64,000 nt of DNA from positions 1,562,558 through 1,626,557 of the forward strand of contig JAGGNK010011003.1 of assembly GCA_017590115.1 (NCBI GenBank), read 5' to 3'. Each line of letters opens with the position of its first letter. Position 1 is the stretch's first letter. Positions 1 through 22,100 of this stretch are shown here, piece by piece. A program made the position numbers and the translations under genes. The notes under the pieces were generated by a model. That model worked only from the letters and a program-made list of their open reading frames with translations, was not told where the DNA came from and did not search any database. The stretch comes from Montifringilla adamsi. Its lineage: Eukaryota > Chordata > Aves > Passeriformes > Passeridae.

Positions 1-535
1 TGTGGGTTTGCCCAAAATTCCCTCCTGGGACCCCCTTTTTAACTCTTGTTTGGATTTTTAAGGAATTACTAATTTTTCTTGCTCCACGGGACAGGCAGCA
101 TCCCAAAATCCTCCACGCTGGAGTAAAAAAAGAACGGGATGTCCTCCTGGGACCTTGTGTTTTTTTTTCATGTTGTTGCTAATTTGTTTTTAGAGAAATT
201 ATTAATTCACTTGATCCATGAAAGAATCAGCATCCCAAAATTGCCCAAATCCTCCTGCACTGGAGTAAAAGAAGTTGACATTCCCTTCCAGGACACTTTT
301 TTTAGTATTTTTTAGAAGGAATTATCAATTCCTTGTTTTTCATGAGGCAGCAGCATCCCAAAATCCTCCATGCTGGAGTGAAAAAAGTTGGAATTCCCTG
401 CTGGGCCACTCTTTCAATATCTTTACATTAATATTTTAATATTATTACTTTGCTTTTAAAGGGATTATTCATTCCCTTGATCCAAGAGGTGGGCTGTATC
501 CCAAAGTCCTTCCAGGCTGGAGGATAAAAAAAAAA
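1..535. repeat. Degenerate tandem array, about 4 units of 120-145 bp
   Basis: The phrase cagcatcccaaaatcctcc followed by gctggagt recurs near positions 97, 229, 352 and (decayed) 494. Each copy is followed by a T-rich stretch, a 'cctgggac'-type block and an 'aattattaatt' block. It lies in SLC2A1 intron 1. Confidence 0.8.
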
Positions 536-9245
<8,710 letters not shown>

Positions 9246-10600
9246 CCTGGACCCCCGGCGCCACCGCCCCCCGAATCCGGGGGGACTTTTAAACACTTTG
9301 TACAGACCCCAGGCAGGAGGGAGTGGGGAGGGGTCTGGCTTCAATGCCCCCTCTCCAGCCTCCCCCAGTGGTTTACTGGGGACAGACTGACCTATTTTAT
9401 TTTATTTTTTTTTTCTGCTAGGAACGAATTTTATTTTATTTAATTTTTTTAGTTGGTTTCGCGTCCAAGATTTCAAAGCCAATAGGTGTTTTAAAACCCA
9501 ACCACGCAGCCCCCACCAGCAGGAGGGCAATTCCCTGTTTTTTATTGACGACGCGATAGTTATTTAACGGAAAATCATGTAGAGGAAGTTTTTAAAAAGC
9601 TGGAAACTTATTTTTTAACATTCTAATCATAGAGGAAAAAAAAAATCACATAAATTGACTAAATCTAATATTTTTTTAAAAAAACTACCGAGAAAATGAG
9701 TCATTTTTTTAAAGTCTCCTTGATTTCAAGCCCTGCGGTGGGTTCATGGACGGGGACCTCCCGCCCGGGGCAGCGCGGAGGACGGAGCCGTCCGGATGGA
9801 TCGGTTGGAAAGGTCAATCCATTGTCACAGGCTCCTCTCCTTTCGCCTGAATTCCAGCTGGGAGGGGAAAATGGGAGAGGGGGGATGTGTTCTTGTTGAA
9901 TTTTGGGATTAATCTTGGCAATATTTGCCCGACAGTGAAGCGCCAGCGGCAGCCGCACACGACAACATCCCCCTCCATCACCACCCCCATCCCAGGACTC
10001 ACCAAAATCCAGCAACGCATGGATACAGCCGTTTCCTGCTCTGTGTATAGACTGGAAGATATTTATATTATATATATTTTTGTTCAATGGTTGTTAATAG
10101 TAGACATTTAAGTTATAGCGTTTCTGATTTGACAAGCCAAGTACTGTAAATATTCTTGGAGTATATTCACACTGTATAATGCATACAAAAGGTACAGAAA
10201 AAGGTTATAGTTTCTATAGCAACTAAGAAAAAAAAGCTTGTACATGGTTAGGATGACTTTTGTATAGTTCTGCACTGTAGTTGTATCTATTGCACTGAAT
10301 TTCAGGCTGTAGTATATTAAAAAAATACACATGAGAAATACTGTCCTTTTCAAACAAAACTGAAAACACACACAAAAAAAAAAAAGCATTTCCCTGAGTG
10401 CAGCTGGTGTGGGAGCTCCTGGCACATTCCCAAAGCCACAGGGAGGGTTGTTTTTTTGTTTGTGTGTTTTTGTTTTTGTTTTTTTTTGTTGGTGGGTTTG
10501 TTTTTTTTTTTTAATAGTATCTTTTTTAAAATGAATTTGTTTGGTTTGGAAGTGATGACACTTGACCACACGTGAAAGAAAATAAAGTGGGGGGGGGGGG
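9246..10600 (+). other. SLC2A1: SLC2A1 3'UTR
   Basis: Long non-coding tail after TAA with AU-rich stretches at 9395-9450 (repeated attttattt), 9590-9690 and 10050-10330. GLUT1 mRNA in mammals is known to be stabilised through its 3'UTR; whether these blocks do this here is inference. A run of about 14 G lies just after the first poly(A) signal. Confidence 0.8.
10581..10586 (+). promoter_or_regulatory. SLC2A1: Poly(A) signal AATAAA, SLC2A1 candidate 1
   Basis: AATAAA in gaaaataaagtgg, followed by a G run and a GT-rich block (ggggtgtgtgtgtgg) at about 10670-10685. Confidence 0.6.
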
Positions 10601-10740
10601 GGGAAATAAAATAAATCTCTTTAAAAATGCCTGTTCTCAGCTGGTTGTGGCACAGCCTCACCAAGCTGTGGGGGTGTGTGTGTGGTTTTTTAAGCAAATC
10701 CCTGCAGTGAAGTGCCAAGGGGAAGGTGTGTGGTGTGAAC

Positions 10741-10746
10741 AATAAA
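10741..10746 (+). promoter_or_regulatory. SLC2A1: Poly(A) signal AATAAA, SLC2A1 candidate 2
   Basis: AATAAA preceded by gtgtgtggtgtgaac and followed by ggtgtcctgtgcc, a possible distal site for the same 3'UTR. Confidence 0.45.
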
Positions 10747-10760
10747 GGAGAATGTGAGCA

Positions 10761-12835
10761 GCCACCCAGCCCTGGTGTCCTGTGCCTTTATTTCTCGGAG
10801 CCAAACTTTCCCTGCCCTGGCAGGGGTGGGGGGGGTGGGGGGATGTCTGGGAGTGCGTGTCCCTGCAAAGCTTTTCCACCACGGGAACGACTCACCTGGT
10901 TGCAAAATACCTGCTCTGGGTGTACAACCAGATTTTAATTGCCTGGAGCAGCCCGGGCTGGGATCACGGGGGGACCTGGCTGGAGCTGTCCTGCCCCGTG
11001 GATCCCAAACCTGCTCCCCTTGCCCAGGACAGAGCCTTGGTCATGCCATGAGCACCTGAGCAAGGGGAGGGAGGGAGGAGGTTGCTGCTGCTCCGTGGAT
11101 TTGGTTTTTTTCCCCTCCAGCTGAGAAGGTGCCAAGAACTGCAAGCCTGAACACTTTCAGGCAAAGAAATGCTGATCTTGGTCACTTCATGCTTTTTTCT
11201 ATTTATTGAAGTAGCTCTTTGCCCTGCAGGGCACGGCTGTTGTAGGAATCACTCTTGTAATGTCTTTAAGAGCTCCCCAGAATGTTCTTTCTGTGCCCAG
11301 GGCTCTCTCCTCACTCTGCTCTTTCGTTCCTGGCTCCGGGAGATGCTCAGCCCTGCACAACCTTCATTTCCAGGCTGGGTTTGTTGAACATTCAGAGCAG
11401 CCACACGGCCCTGCAAGCTCAGCCTGGGAGCACTGGAGGGATTACAGCCATGACCAAGCTCCAAATCCCTGGTGACCCAAATCCCTGTGCCCTGGGGCAC
11501 TGTGCCAGCAGGCGCAGCTCCCCAGCATCCCCCACCCCACGGCGGTGATCATCCCAGCCCCTTCCAGCATCCCCCGCCCCTCGGAGATGATCGTTCCAGG
11601 CCCTTCCAGCACCCCCACCCCATGGAGGTGGTTATTCCACACCTGAGGAGGTGGGGAGACCACCAGCATCTCCCACAGGAGTGTAGGGAGGTCTGCTAGC
11701 CCTTCCCCCGGCCTGGGCCGTGCACCCTGAGCAGCCTTATCCCACCCCCTGGAATGGAACGTGGCTGAACCTGCGGTTTTCCCTTCCCCAGCAGCAGCAA
11801 TCCCTGCTAATTGCTCAGGCCCCAGCTTGATGAAGCGTTTACAAAGCGCGCTTGACTCCAGCCCAACTCGGCAAGGCAATTAAACACCCTCATAAATCCT
11901 CCTGCAGTAAATGAGCCTTAATGGGAGCTCAGGGCTCAGCCCGGCGCAGGCCGAGATTCCCTTCTCCCCTTTCCCAGCCGTGAGGGATCGCGAGCACGGC
12001 GGCTGCACCGTGCTTCCCACACCCCCCATGGCCTCTGGAGCCTTCTGGCGTCTGGCCCTGCTCTGGTGTCCCTGTCCCTCCTCCAGCAGGGTCACTCTGT
12101 CCCCTGGGGCAGCAGCCAGCTGGGAACGGGCCTGGGGTGGCACCTCCTGCCGAGGTGGGTGGCAGATCCAAGGGGATGTCAGCTCTCTGCCAGGAGGAAA
12201 CTGCATCTCCTCTAGGTTAGAATCCCCACTTGGAGCCTTTTCATTCTTTCCCTCAAGACTGCTTTAGAGTCCTTCCTGCCTCCCGTGGTCCCGCCAGGAT
12301 GGAAGTTCTTCCTGTGGAACTTCTGTGGAACAAATGAGTCTCTCAGTGCCCAGAGCTATGAGAAGCTCTGCAGAAAGAGAAAATTCTGAGCACCTGCCAT
12401 AGTGGAAGGTGTCCCTGCCCACGGCAGGGGGTGAAGTGGGATGAGCTCTAAACCAGGCTGGTTTTCCAAACCAGGCTGGAATTTTCTGGAAATTGGTTTG
12501 GAGATGGAGGGGCTCTGCAGGGAGCTGCAATGCCTTGTCAAGCCCAATCAGGTCCCCAGGAGCAGGTGCCCACTACCCTAGCCCTTCCCTGTGTCCCTCC
12601 TCTATCCCTCCACGGGATCTCCTTCACCAAATTGGCAAGCAAAGCCAGGAAGCCAGTAAGAAACACACCTGAGCTTGTCTTGGCTCCTGGACAACCACCA
12701 TGAGGCTGTGAGAGTCTGTGTGCTTATTCCCAACCTGGCCAATAAATGATTTATTCAGTGTGCTCGTGGTGCTTTTGTTTCTCACCCTGGTGCTGTTACT
12801 CTCTGAGAGGTTACAGAAGTGGAGCAGCACATGAA
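10761..12835. other. Intergenic spacer between convergent SLC2A1 and ZMYND12
   Basis: About 2 kb without a recognisable gene. Apart from the short tandem repeat at 11520-11645, nothing distinct was seen. Confidence 0.7.
11520..11645. repeat. Three-unit tandem repeat, about 42 bp
   Basis: Units begin ccagcatcccccacccc, ccagcatcccccgcccc and ccagcacccccacccc at about 11522, 11564 and 11606, each followed by a gg.g.tg.tcat-like block. Confidence 0.7.
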
Positions 12836-12855
12836 GACTAACTCAGACCAAAATG

Positions 12856-12861
12856 TTTATT
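12856..12861 (-). promoter_or_regulatory. ZMYND12: Poly(A) signal of ZMYND12
   Basis: AATAAA on the minus strand (TTTATT on plus), 144 bp downstream of the ZMYND12 stop codon. Implies a short 3'UTR. Confidence 0.7.
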
Positions 12862-13004
12862 TTCTAAACAGTTTGGGACAGCCACGGACGCAGCTGGAAA
12901 GAGGCAGCAACAGGAAGGACCAAGGGCTTGTGACGCTCGTGGTGTCCAGGAACCTGGATAAGAGAGAACCTGGCCAAACAAACTGGGTCTGGCAGAGCCA
13001 GTTT

Positions 13005-13124
13005 TTATGTGGTGTGGGAAAACTGGGCATTAATCAGCTCCAGCAGCTGACCGATGGTTTCTAGAGAGTCTTGCTGGGGCAGCTGCTTGGCCAGGTCGAA
13101 GGCTTTCATCCCCACCTCCTGGGC
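13005..13124 (-). CDS. ZMYND12: ZMYND12 coding exon 8 (last)
   Basis: 39 codons from AQEVGMKAFDLAKQLPQQ to INAQFSHTT, then TAA. Acceptor cccattccag. Confidence 0.92.
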   Translation of the reverse strand, partial: AQEVGMKAFDLAKQLPQQDSLETIGQLLELINAQFSHTT

Positions 13125-16100
13125 CTGGAATGGGAGAGAAGAAACACCCAGGGATTGTCAGGAATCTAGCTGTTCTCATGGGATAGTTAAATACCTGTTG
13201 AGGCTGAGTGCAGGAGCAGCCTGGAGCAGATCCAGGCTCTCTTTCCGAGGTGACCTGTACAAGCTGCTTTACAGGAGAGCCTAAAGCTGCCAGCAGATCC
13301 CATATTTAGGATCCAGTGGTGCAGACAGGAGATTACTGACCCCAGCCCCCCGTGCTGGACATCACCTCCTGTCTAACACAGCTCCCCTGAACAATCCCAA
13401 AGCCATGCCAGGGAAAACAAACAGCTGTACTGACTCTGAATTAAATCCTTCATTTCTCTTGATAAGGAACAAAATAATTTCCCTTGGTAGCTCTTCCAGG
13501 GATTAGACACTCTCACAAATATAAAACTTTGTCTTTTTTCTTTTTCAAACAAATTCAAATTTGTTTGTGTCTCCCAAACACTTCCAAGTAGTGGCTTTCT
13601 ATAATACAATGAAGAGACCACTAATATTTCAATACAGTATTTTTCAACACCTGTATTTCCAATCCTCAAAACCCAGACTGAAGAAACTCAGGGTTTTGAG
13701 CTCTGATCCCAAACAGAAGGGCTGGATTTCCAGAAGGTATCTGCTCAGCACTTCCTCAAAATCAATTCTTGGTAAAGCACAGAAGTTACTAGTCACCTGA
13801 ATTTTTAAGCCTTAAAGACACAGGAATGCAGATTCCAAACTGGAATTACAGACTCCAATAGACTGAACCTTGAACTCAGGGGAGTCTGGCTCAGGGATAG
13901 GTCTGTGAGCCCCAGATGTTGCTCTGTGTAACCCCTGAACTCAGGTCTAAAGGCAGCTACACTGCCAAGATAGTCCAGATAAAGGAAGAACCCAGAAAAT
14001 GTGGATAACTGCAGGATCCACTGGCCTGGCAGAGACCAAAACACATCCCCCAGGACTGTCAGCCTTTACAGAGTGCAGGTCACAGAATCATGGAATAGTT
14101 TGGCTAGTAAGGGGCTTTAAAGCTGATCTGTCCCCATGGCAGGGACATCTTCTACAAGAGCAGGTTGCTTCAAGCCCATCCAACTGGGCCTTGGACACTT
14201 CCAGGGATGGGGCAGCCACAGCTGCTCTGGGCACCCTGTGCCAGGGCCTCCCCACCCTCACAGGGAAGGATTTCCTCCCAATATCCCACCTGAGCCCTTG
14301 GTTTGGGCGCTATGAGGCACTTTGGTCACCAGCACCGTGGGCTCAGGAGAGGTGCTGGGGAACAAGAGGACCAGGAGATAGGATGATCCCCAGAGCAGCT
14401 GGGGATCTTTCAGACACAACCTACCTTGGCTAAATCCAGGCCCAGGTAGTGGATCATGGCCAGGCCATGCAGGACTCGGGCTGTTTCCCCAGGATGCTGC
14501 AGTGGCCCCTGCTCCCGGACCTCCAGCACCGCGCACAGCACCCGCCTTCCTTCCTCGCGCTGCGCTTCGGCTGCACGGAGAAAGAAATGATCCTGATGGA
14601 TGGATTTGTGCAAGAGAATAGGTTCAAAACTGCCCAGCTGGCTCTTCTAGACAGCAAAGCATTTCTACTGTAAATATCAGCATGGTCTGAGGGTGGGGAG
14701 CCCCGGCACAGGGTGCCCAGAGAAGCTGTGGCTGCCCCTGGATCCCTGGAAATGTCCAAGGCCAGGCTGGACAGGGCTTGGAGCAACCTGGGAAAATGGA
14801 AGGTGTCCCTGCCGTGGCAGGGGGTGGAATTAGGTGGACTTCAAGGTCCTTTCCATCCAAACCAGTCTGGGTGTCTGTGATCCCAGCTTCATGCAAATTC
14901 CATGCCCATGAACAGGACTCCTTTCATCCAGTCAGTGCTTGTGTTGAGCAGTCTTCAGAGAGGATTCCTTCTGCTGCAGGACTAGTCCTGTCACACCAAA
15001 GATGGTCTCCTGTAGCCCTGCCTTAGTGTTCTTCCTACTCTGGGAACTCCTGATGGAGGTAGTGCCAGGAAATGGGATTTTCAGAAATGCTTCTCTTAAA
15101 ATCACAGAATCCCAGACTGCTTTGGTTTGGAAGGGATCTTAAAGACCATCTCATTCTGATTCCCGGCCATGGGCAGGGACACCTTCCACTAAACCAGGCT
15201 GCTCCAAACCCTGTCTAACCTGACCTTGAACATTTCAGGGAGAGAAATTTTTATTCCCTTTCCTGAATTAGCACAGATGGTAGAAAGGAGCCAAGAACCA
15301 GAGTCTGGTCTGGTTTCAGGGAAGCATGAGGTAGTACCAGGTGCACACTGTTGCTTTCTGCACCTTTATGTGCCAGTGAGAGACTCCCCAGCCTTTCTCC
15401 CAAGAGTGCTCTCCTGATTAATACATCCAATAATCTGTAATTGGCTATTCCATCATGTCCTGCTGCTCCAGGAGGGAGCTGTACCCCCACGTAAGTGAGC
15501 TGAGATGTCACATCCATTATTAAAGGGAGACGAAGGAGCCAAAGAGAAATGAGAATGTTTGAGTATCAAATTGCACCAGGGGAAGTTTACTTGCAATATT
15601 AGGAAGAAATTTTTTCATGGAAAGGCATGTAAAGCACTGGAACAGGCTGCCTAGGGAGATGGTGGAGTCCCCATGCCTGCAAGTGTTCAGAAACCACGTG
15701 GAGGTGGCATTTGGGATGTGGGTTAGTGGTGAACAGGACAGTGCTGGAGGAATGGCTGGACCTGATGATTTTAAAGGTCCTTTCTGAACCAAATGATTCC
15801 ATGAGTCCATGAATCAAATTTTGCTTTGCTCCAATCAGTGCCGAGGGAGCTATGAAATGGAGAATGCAACCAGCAAGGGCAAAGCTGGGATTCCACAGAA
15901 CACCTTCATTCCTGAAGAATTGACATTGCCATTAAATTCAGCCTCTGGAAACACCATGCCAACATGATCTGTAGCGTGCAGGGACTCTTTAACCCCCACT
16001 TCCCAAAGGTTTTGGAGCAATAGCAGCTCTTACTCATCCCGTCCTTGATGCCTTCCTCCTCCTCGGAGAACGGCGACGCCTCTGCCTGGGCCTGGAGCGC

Positions 16101-19100
16101 TCGCTGGTGCTCGTGAAGGCAGCTCAGCAGCCAGGCATGCCAGAGGCTGCTCACCTGGCAGGAAGCATGGGAATTATTTCACTCCTGTGAACCCCTGGTA
16201 TTCAGTTGTTCTCCAAACAATGCCCCTGTGCACGGCCCGTCCCCTCCGCGTGCCTGCGGGTCACTGAGCTAGGCTGGATGTTCCCAGAGGGATCACACTG
16301 CTCCTGTCCCACACAGCCCCAGCTGCAATCGCTCCCATCTCCGGCTGATTGGGGATTTTCACCCAACTTGAACAAATCTAACCAAAATGTTCACCAAAAG
16401 CTGGTTGACTTGAAGTTTGGGACAGGAATGGTGGTGGATTTTGCAGCTCCCAGCACCTATTTCCACAAAAATCGATTTAAGCAAGTAAAAGTTCATTTGT
16501 TGAGTTATTAAATCAATTAGATAATTATTACTTTCCTTGCTTGATTAATCCATTCTGAAAATCTTTTATCAGTGTGACTTTTTACTGATTCCCAGTGTAA
16601 ATTTTAGGTGTCTCCCACCTAAAATTTGTATCCCACTCTTCCCTGGATTTAGGAACTCCTCAGGGACCCTCTGTACTGATGGGACTCTAACCCCTGGCAC
16701 AGGAAATTTGGTAGCAAAGCTGTTTTTTAACAAGGTTGAGCTGCTCAAACTGAAAATAGTTTATTAAGAATTTTGAACTGATTACAGGATTAATATCTCA
16801 TGGCTTTAACTCAGATAATTATTTATGTACAAAAAGGGTTTCTGGGACTGATCCTAAAAGGCAACACTGACACTTGATATGCTCATCATCCTGTTGAAAG
16901 GAAATGGAAAAAACTTTGGAAAGAGCATAAAAAAAAAAAAAACTGAGAAAAACTCAGAGGATGATTTTAGGTTCTACCAACCTCAGTATACAGTGAATTT
17001 GCTACATCCATTTTATTCTGGTAGAAGAAAATATTTGCCATGTGGAAATACCCTCCAGAGACCTTGATAGAATTTAGTCCAAACTCAGCAGTCGCCAGGT
17101 AAACCTGAAATCAATATTAAATAAAAATAAGCCCCAGAAAGTTTTTGTTCATGTCAAACTTGAGAAGTTTTTCATTGTGGATTAATATTGCAAATGCTGG
17201 GGATTTTTAATGTGTAAATGATGCCTGACAGTGATTGGAAAATGCTGGTTTTTGGGGGTTATGTAAAGAAATTACATGCTAAAAACTCTATTTGGGGATT
17301 ATCCATAGGAATGAGGCACTAACAAGCTGTATTTTGGGGGTTATCCATAGGAATGAGGTATTAAGTTGTATTTTGGGGGTTATAATAAGGTATAAGGTAT
17401 AAAACCTCTATATTTAGTGGTCATCCATGGGAATGAGGTACTAAAGAATTGTATTTTGGGGGTTATCCATAGGATCCATAAGAATATACCTAGTTCACAG
17501 AGTTTATTCATAGGAACATACTAAAAAACTGTATTTTGGGGTTGATCCATGGGAATGCAACACCCTAAATCCCCCCTGGCTGGGGCAGAGGCACCTGCTT
17601 GGTTCATTCTCTGAAGTCCAGGGCAGGTTTCCCACCTGTCCCCCTCTCCTTGTGCCACCCATCTGTCCCAGCTCTCCCAGAGCCCATCCTGCTGCTTTCC
17701 CAGCCCCGAGGCAAGCCTTCCCTTCCCCTGGAGCAGCAGTGGGAAGGCAGTGTGGCATTCCAGCTATTCTGAGCTGCTGTGTGACTCTCAGCAGATCCCA
17801 GACACGCAGCCAAGGTCCAGGCAGGTCCTGAACTTGTTAAGAGTTAAAAACTTACCTGGTGCTCTTTCAGGCACCACATTTAGGGAATTAAAAAAAAAAA
17901 AAAAAAAAAAAAAAGAAAGAAAGAAAAGAAAAAGGTGGGGGTGGATTTTGGAAATCTCCAAAGACTTTTGGGAGATTCCTTTGTGGAATTCTCAAATGCC
18001 CAAAGGGCTTCTAGACCGAGCAGAGACACGGCTGTGTGTTATAATAGAAAGGGTCTAACTCTTCTGCCTTTATGTCATCATTTACACCCACACAAAGCCA
18101 CTATCAAATTCCACAGGAGTGGGTATACATCACTCAGCACTGGATCACTGGATAAATTTAGTCTACATGGGACAGAAATAGGATGTGGAGAAGTTCATCT
18201 GGCTTTGGAGGATCAAATGACAGGCAAAGCATCCACAGGAACACAGGTGGCAATGACCAATTCCAAAGAGTTTTCATGGCTGAAGAGGTGGAATTGGAGA
18301 AAACGTCATTGAACCAGATACTGAAATAGGGAAATAAAGCATTAATTAAATAATGGGTGACAAAGCTGGGAAACTACTGAGGGAAATAACAGCCAAAATT
18401 TGAATTATCTGTGGAATAAAGGCAACTCCATCAGCTTGGGACAGGAATGTCTGGGCATCTCTGCACTGAAATGAAGCTGATGGAGAAATTTATAGGGAGA
18501 AGCCATAAAGACAAGGAATGTGAGGAACATATGAGGAGTGTCTGAGGGAGGCTCAGCCTGAAGAAAAGGAGGCTCAGGGGGGCCCTTCTGGCTCTGCACA
18601 GCTCCTGACAGGAGGGGACAGCCAGGGGGTCAGGCTCTGCTCCCAGGAAACAGGGACAGGAGGAGAGGGAATGGCCTCAGGCTGGGCCAGGGAAGGTTTA
18701 GGTTGGATACTGGGAAAAATCCTTCATGGAAAGGGTGCTCAAGTATTGGAACAGGCTGTGCAGGACGGTGGTGGAGGTGGACCATCCCTGGAGGTGTTCA
18801 AAACATGTGTGGATGTGGCACTTGGGGACATGGGTTAGTGGTGGAGCTGGCAGTGCTGGGGGAATGGTTGGACTTGTTCATGTTGGAGGGCTTTTCCAGC
18901 CTTAGTGATTCCATGATTCTCTGTCACTTCACAGGAAGAGGGATAACTGGCAAAACACATCTTTAGCTCACACATGGATCCACAGGGGTCTCAGATCTAT
19001 CCAGTTTGGGTGTATGTGATGTGAACCTTCTCAAGATCCCAAATCTGCCTGTTGGCATTTCCATATTGATCTGGGAGAAGAGAAGGGATTACAATGGAAG

Positions 19101-22100
19101 TGTTCCTTGTTCCTGTATTCCAAGGAACTTACATCATTGGCCAGGTGATACAAAGCCTGGTCCAGGTTTCCTTCAGCAACAGAGAAAAGCCCCAGCCCAC
19201 GGTGTAACTTAGACTGAAGAGCAGCACTGCAGTCTGGGGTTCGCAGGACAATCCACTGGGCTTGGGAGAGATATTTGGCTGCCTGTCGGGGACGGCCAGC
19301 ACCTGGAATGACATGTAGGGACAATCAGGGAAATAAGGAAGATAAGGAGCATTTTTTAATCTGGAAAGTCAGAGAATACTACTGGCTGTCCTGGGGCAGC
19401 TTGATATGGAGATGCATTTTGGGGATTCCCCACTTCTTTCCCAAGTGCTTCTGAGTTACCCACATGTCTAAAGACTCATTTACAGTGAATGTGTAGAGAA
19501 CTCCAAAAGGAGCTAGAAACCACAGAATTCCAGACTGATTTGGAATGAAGGGGACCTTCAAGCTCATCTAGTTCCAGCCCCTGCCATGGGCAGGGACACC
19601 TTCCTCTATCCCAGGTTGCTCCAAGCCCCATCCAGCTGGGCCTTGGACACTTCCAGGGATCCAGGGGCAGCCACAGCTTCTCTGGGGAAACTGTGCCAGG
19701 GCCTGCCCACCCTCACAGGGAAGGATTTCCTCCCAATATCCCATCTGACCCTGCCCTCTGGCAGTGAGTGGGAAGCCATTCCCCCTTGTCCTGGCACTCC
19801 AGACCCTTGTCCAAAGTTCCTCTGCAGCTCTCTTGGAGTCCCTTTAGGCACTGAAAGGGGCTCTGAGGTCTCCCTGGAGCCTTCTCTTCTCCAGGTGAGC
19901 ACTCCCAGCTCTCCCAGCCTGGCTACATGGCAAGAGGATACATTGCTCACACTGAGCAATTGCTCATTGCTCCTAAACATTGCTCACAATCTCTCTGGAA
20001 CACGTGGCCTAAACAGGTTCACTCCAGGCAGGCACTGATGTCTCTCACCTTATCACACTGGAATTACTCACAGTATTTTTTCTCCCTGCTCTCATCACAC
20101 CATTTACGACAAGCCCTGAGCCAGCTCCGTTGTGCCAGCAGAGCATTGTGTGCTCCTGGAATGGCAGTGATTTACAGGGATCTCTCTTGCAGGGAGAGCA
20201 GCTCCCATGCCCTCCTTTGCCATGTTTTCCAAAGCACACAATGAGAAAAAGCTCTGCTCAGGCAGAGCAAGATTTGTGAATGAACTGGGAGTTCTTTGGG
20301 TGCAATGGCCTCTGAAATGTTTGCTGGTTCTCTGAGGTAAGAGTACAAATAACCACCCTCTGGAATTTAATGCTTTGGAGAGTCATCTGAGGCCATGGAG
20401 GTAAAGAATTGACTTTCATACAGCTTCTCCCTTGGGAATTGGTGGAGAGGGAGAAAACACTTAATTTGATTTCATTGATCTCCTGAGTGCTGAGAGATTC
20501 TTTTCCCCAGAGCCACAGAAAAGGGGTGTGAGGGGGGTGTGTGTTTGTGGGACAGCTCAAATCTCTGCAATGCCCTTGAGGCACAGCAGGGCCCACAACT
20601 GCTCCTTTCCAGATAAATGGCAAAAGGAAACCAGAAACCTGAGCTGGGAGCCTTGCCCTTGCCAGCATTCCCATGTTGACAATGCTCACCCGTGGAGGCC
20701 TCAGCCAGGAGCAGATAAATGGGCACGAGCTGCACGGAGCCAGAGCCGAACACTTGGGAGCTGAAGCGCAGCGCCTGCAGTGCTGCAGGAATTGCTTCCA
20801 GGGGCTTCCCTGCCCACACAAATCCCTGGGCTGTGCTCAATGCCACGGCAATGAGGGATTCCTGCAGGGAAACAGAGCAGGGGCAGAGTGAGAAAAGACA
20901 AGGAGAAAGGAATCACAGAACCCCACAATGGTTTGGGTTGGAGAGACCTTAAAGCCCATCTCATCACATCCCCTGCCGTGGGAAGCTTTTCACTAGACCA
21001 GGTGGTTACAGATGCACAGGCTCTTTAAAATTAGGTTTTCAAATTACAAAGCAGCAATTGTAATGTAGTTTGTGGCTGTAATTAATAGACAGACATTAAA
21101 GCTGTCATATTAGAAGGTATTAGAGTCTGGCTCCCTTCCTGCTTTGAGTAGGAACAGCTTTGGACATCCTCACAGGTCATGTGGTGTCTTCCCGGACGAA
21201 GAATCCTTTACGCCTCCTGACAAGGTCTCATAAGGCTGCAGCAATAAAAGCTGTGAAGCACAGAAAATGATCATCACAAGACCAGAAAGGAGATTAGAGC
21301 CAGGGGCTCCGGCGTGACTCAGAGGCAGCCAAGCCCTGTGGTGCCAGCATGGCACAGCTCCAGCTGCTGGAGACATGGCCAGGGAGTGAGGAGAGAGCTC
21401 CTCACAGGGAACTGCAGCTTCATCCCACCCTCTCCTGGCTGATCCTGGACTGGGATTTTGTGTGCAGAGCCTGAAAACTGGTCAAAATCAGAATGTATTA
21501 CACTCAGCAAATCCATCCCCAGCCAGGGTTGGTGGTGCAGCAGGTCCTGCAGTGTTTGGGTTTGTCAGAACCCATAACTTGTCCTGTACTTATCCATATA
21601 TAGCTGCTCCCTGCCTTTTGCTGTTCCTACCAGTCCACACCATTTGGCCTCCAATGTTAGCAGCAGCTGATGTAATCCCCAGCTCCAAAAACAGATCTCT
21701 ATCCCAATTCCTGCTCCCTGCCAGGAGCTGTGCATACTGCGCCCTTACAGGGATGCCAAGGAAAAAGCACCAGGATCCTTGTAGAACGACAGAATTCCAG
21801 AAAGGTTTGGGTTGCAAGGGGCCTTAAAGCTCATCTTTTCCACCCCCTGTCACGGGAAGGGACATATTCCACTAGACCAGGTCGCTCAGAGCCCCATCCA
21901 GCCAGCTACTAACACTCCTCCATCACTTTTCCCAGCAGTGGTGCAGCAGGAAAGCTGCCTGGGAATCAGTGGTGCTGCTGGAGAGCGCAGCAGTGCTACC
22001 CTGGTTGTCTCAGTGAGACACTGAGGAAACACCAGTTCACCCCTTTATCACCCTCTGCCTCCAGCTGGGGCTGAGCTGGGCAGAGACTCCAATCTCAGAG

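Noticed and set aside
10108..10742. Minus-strand frames in the SLC2A1 3'UTR
   Set aside because: Lys/Thr/Phe-rich frames caused by poly(A/T) runs; no splice or protein evidence.
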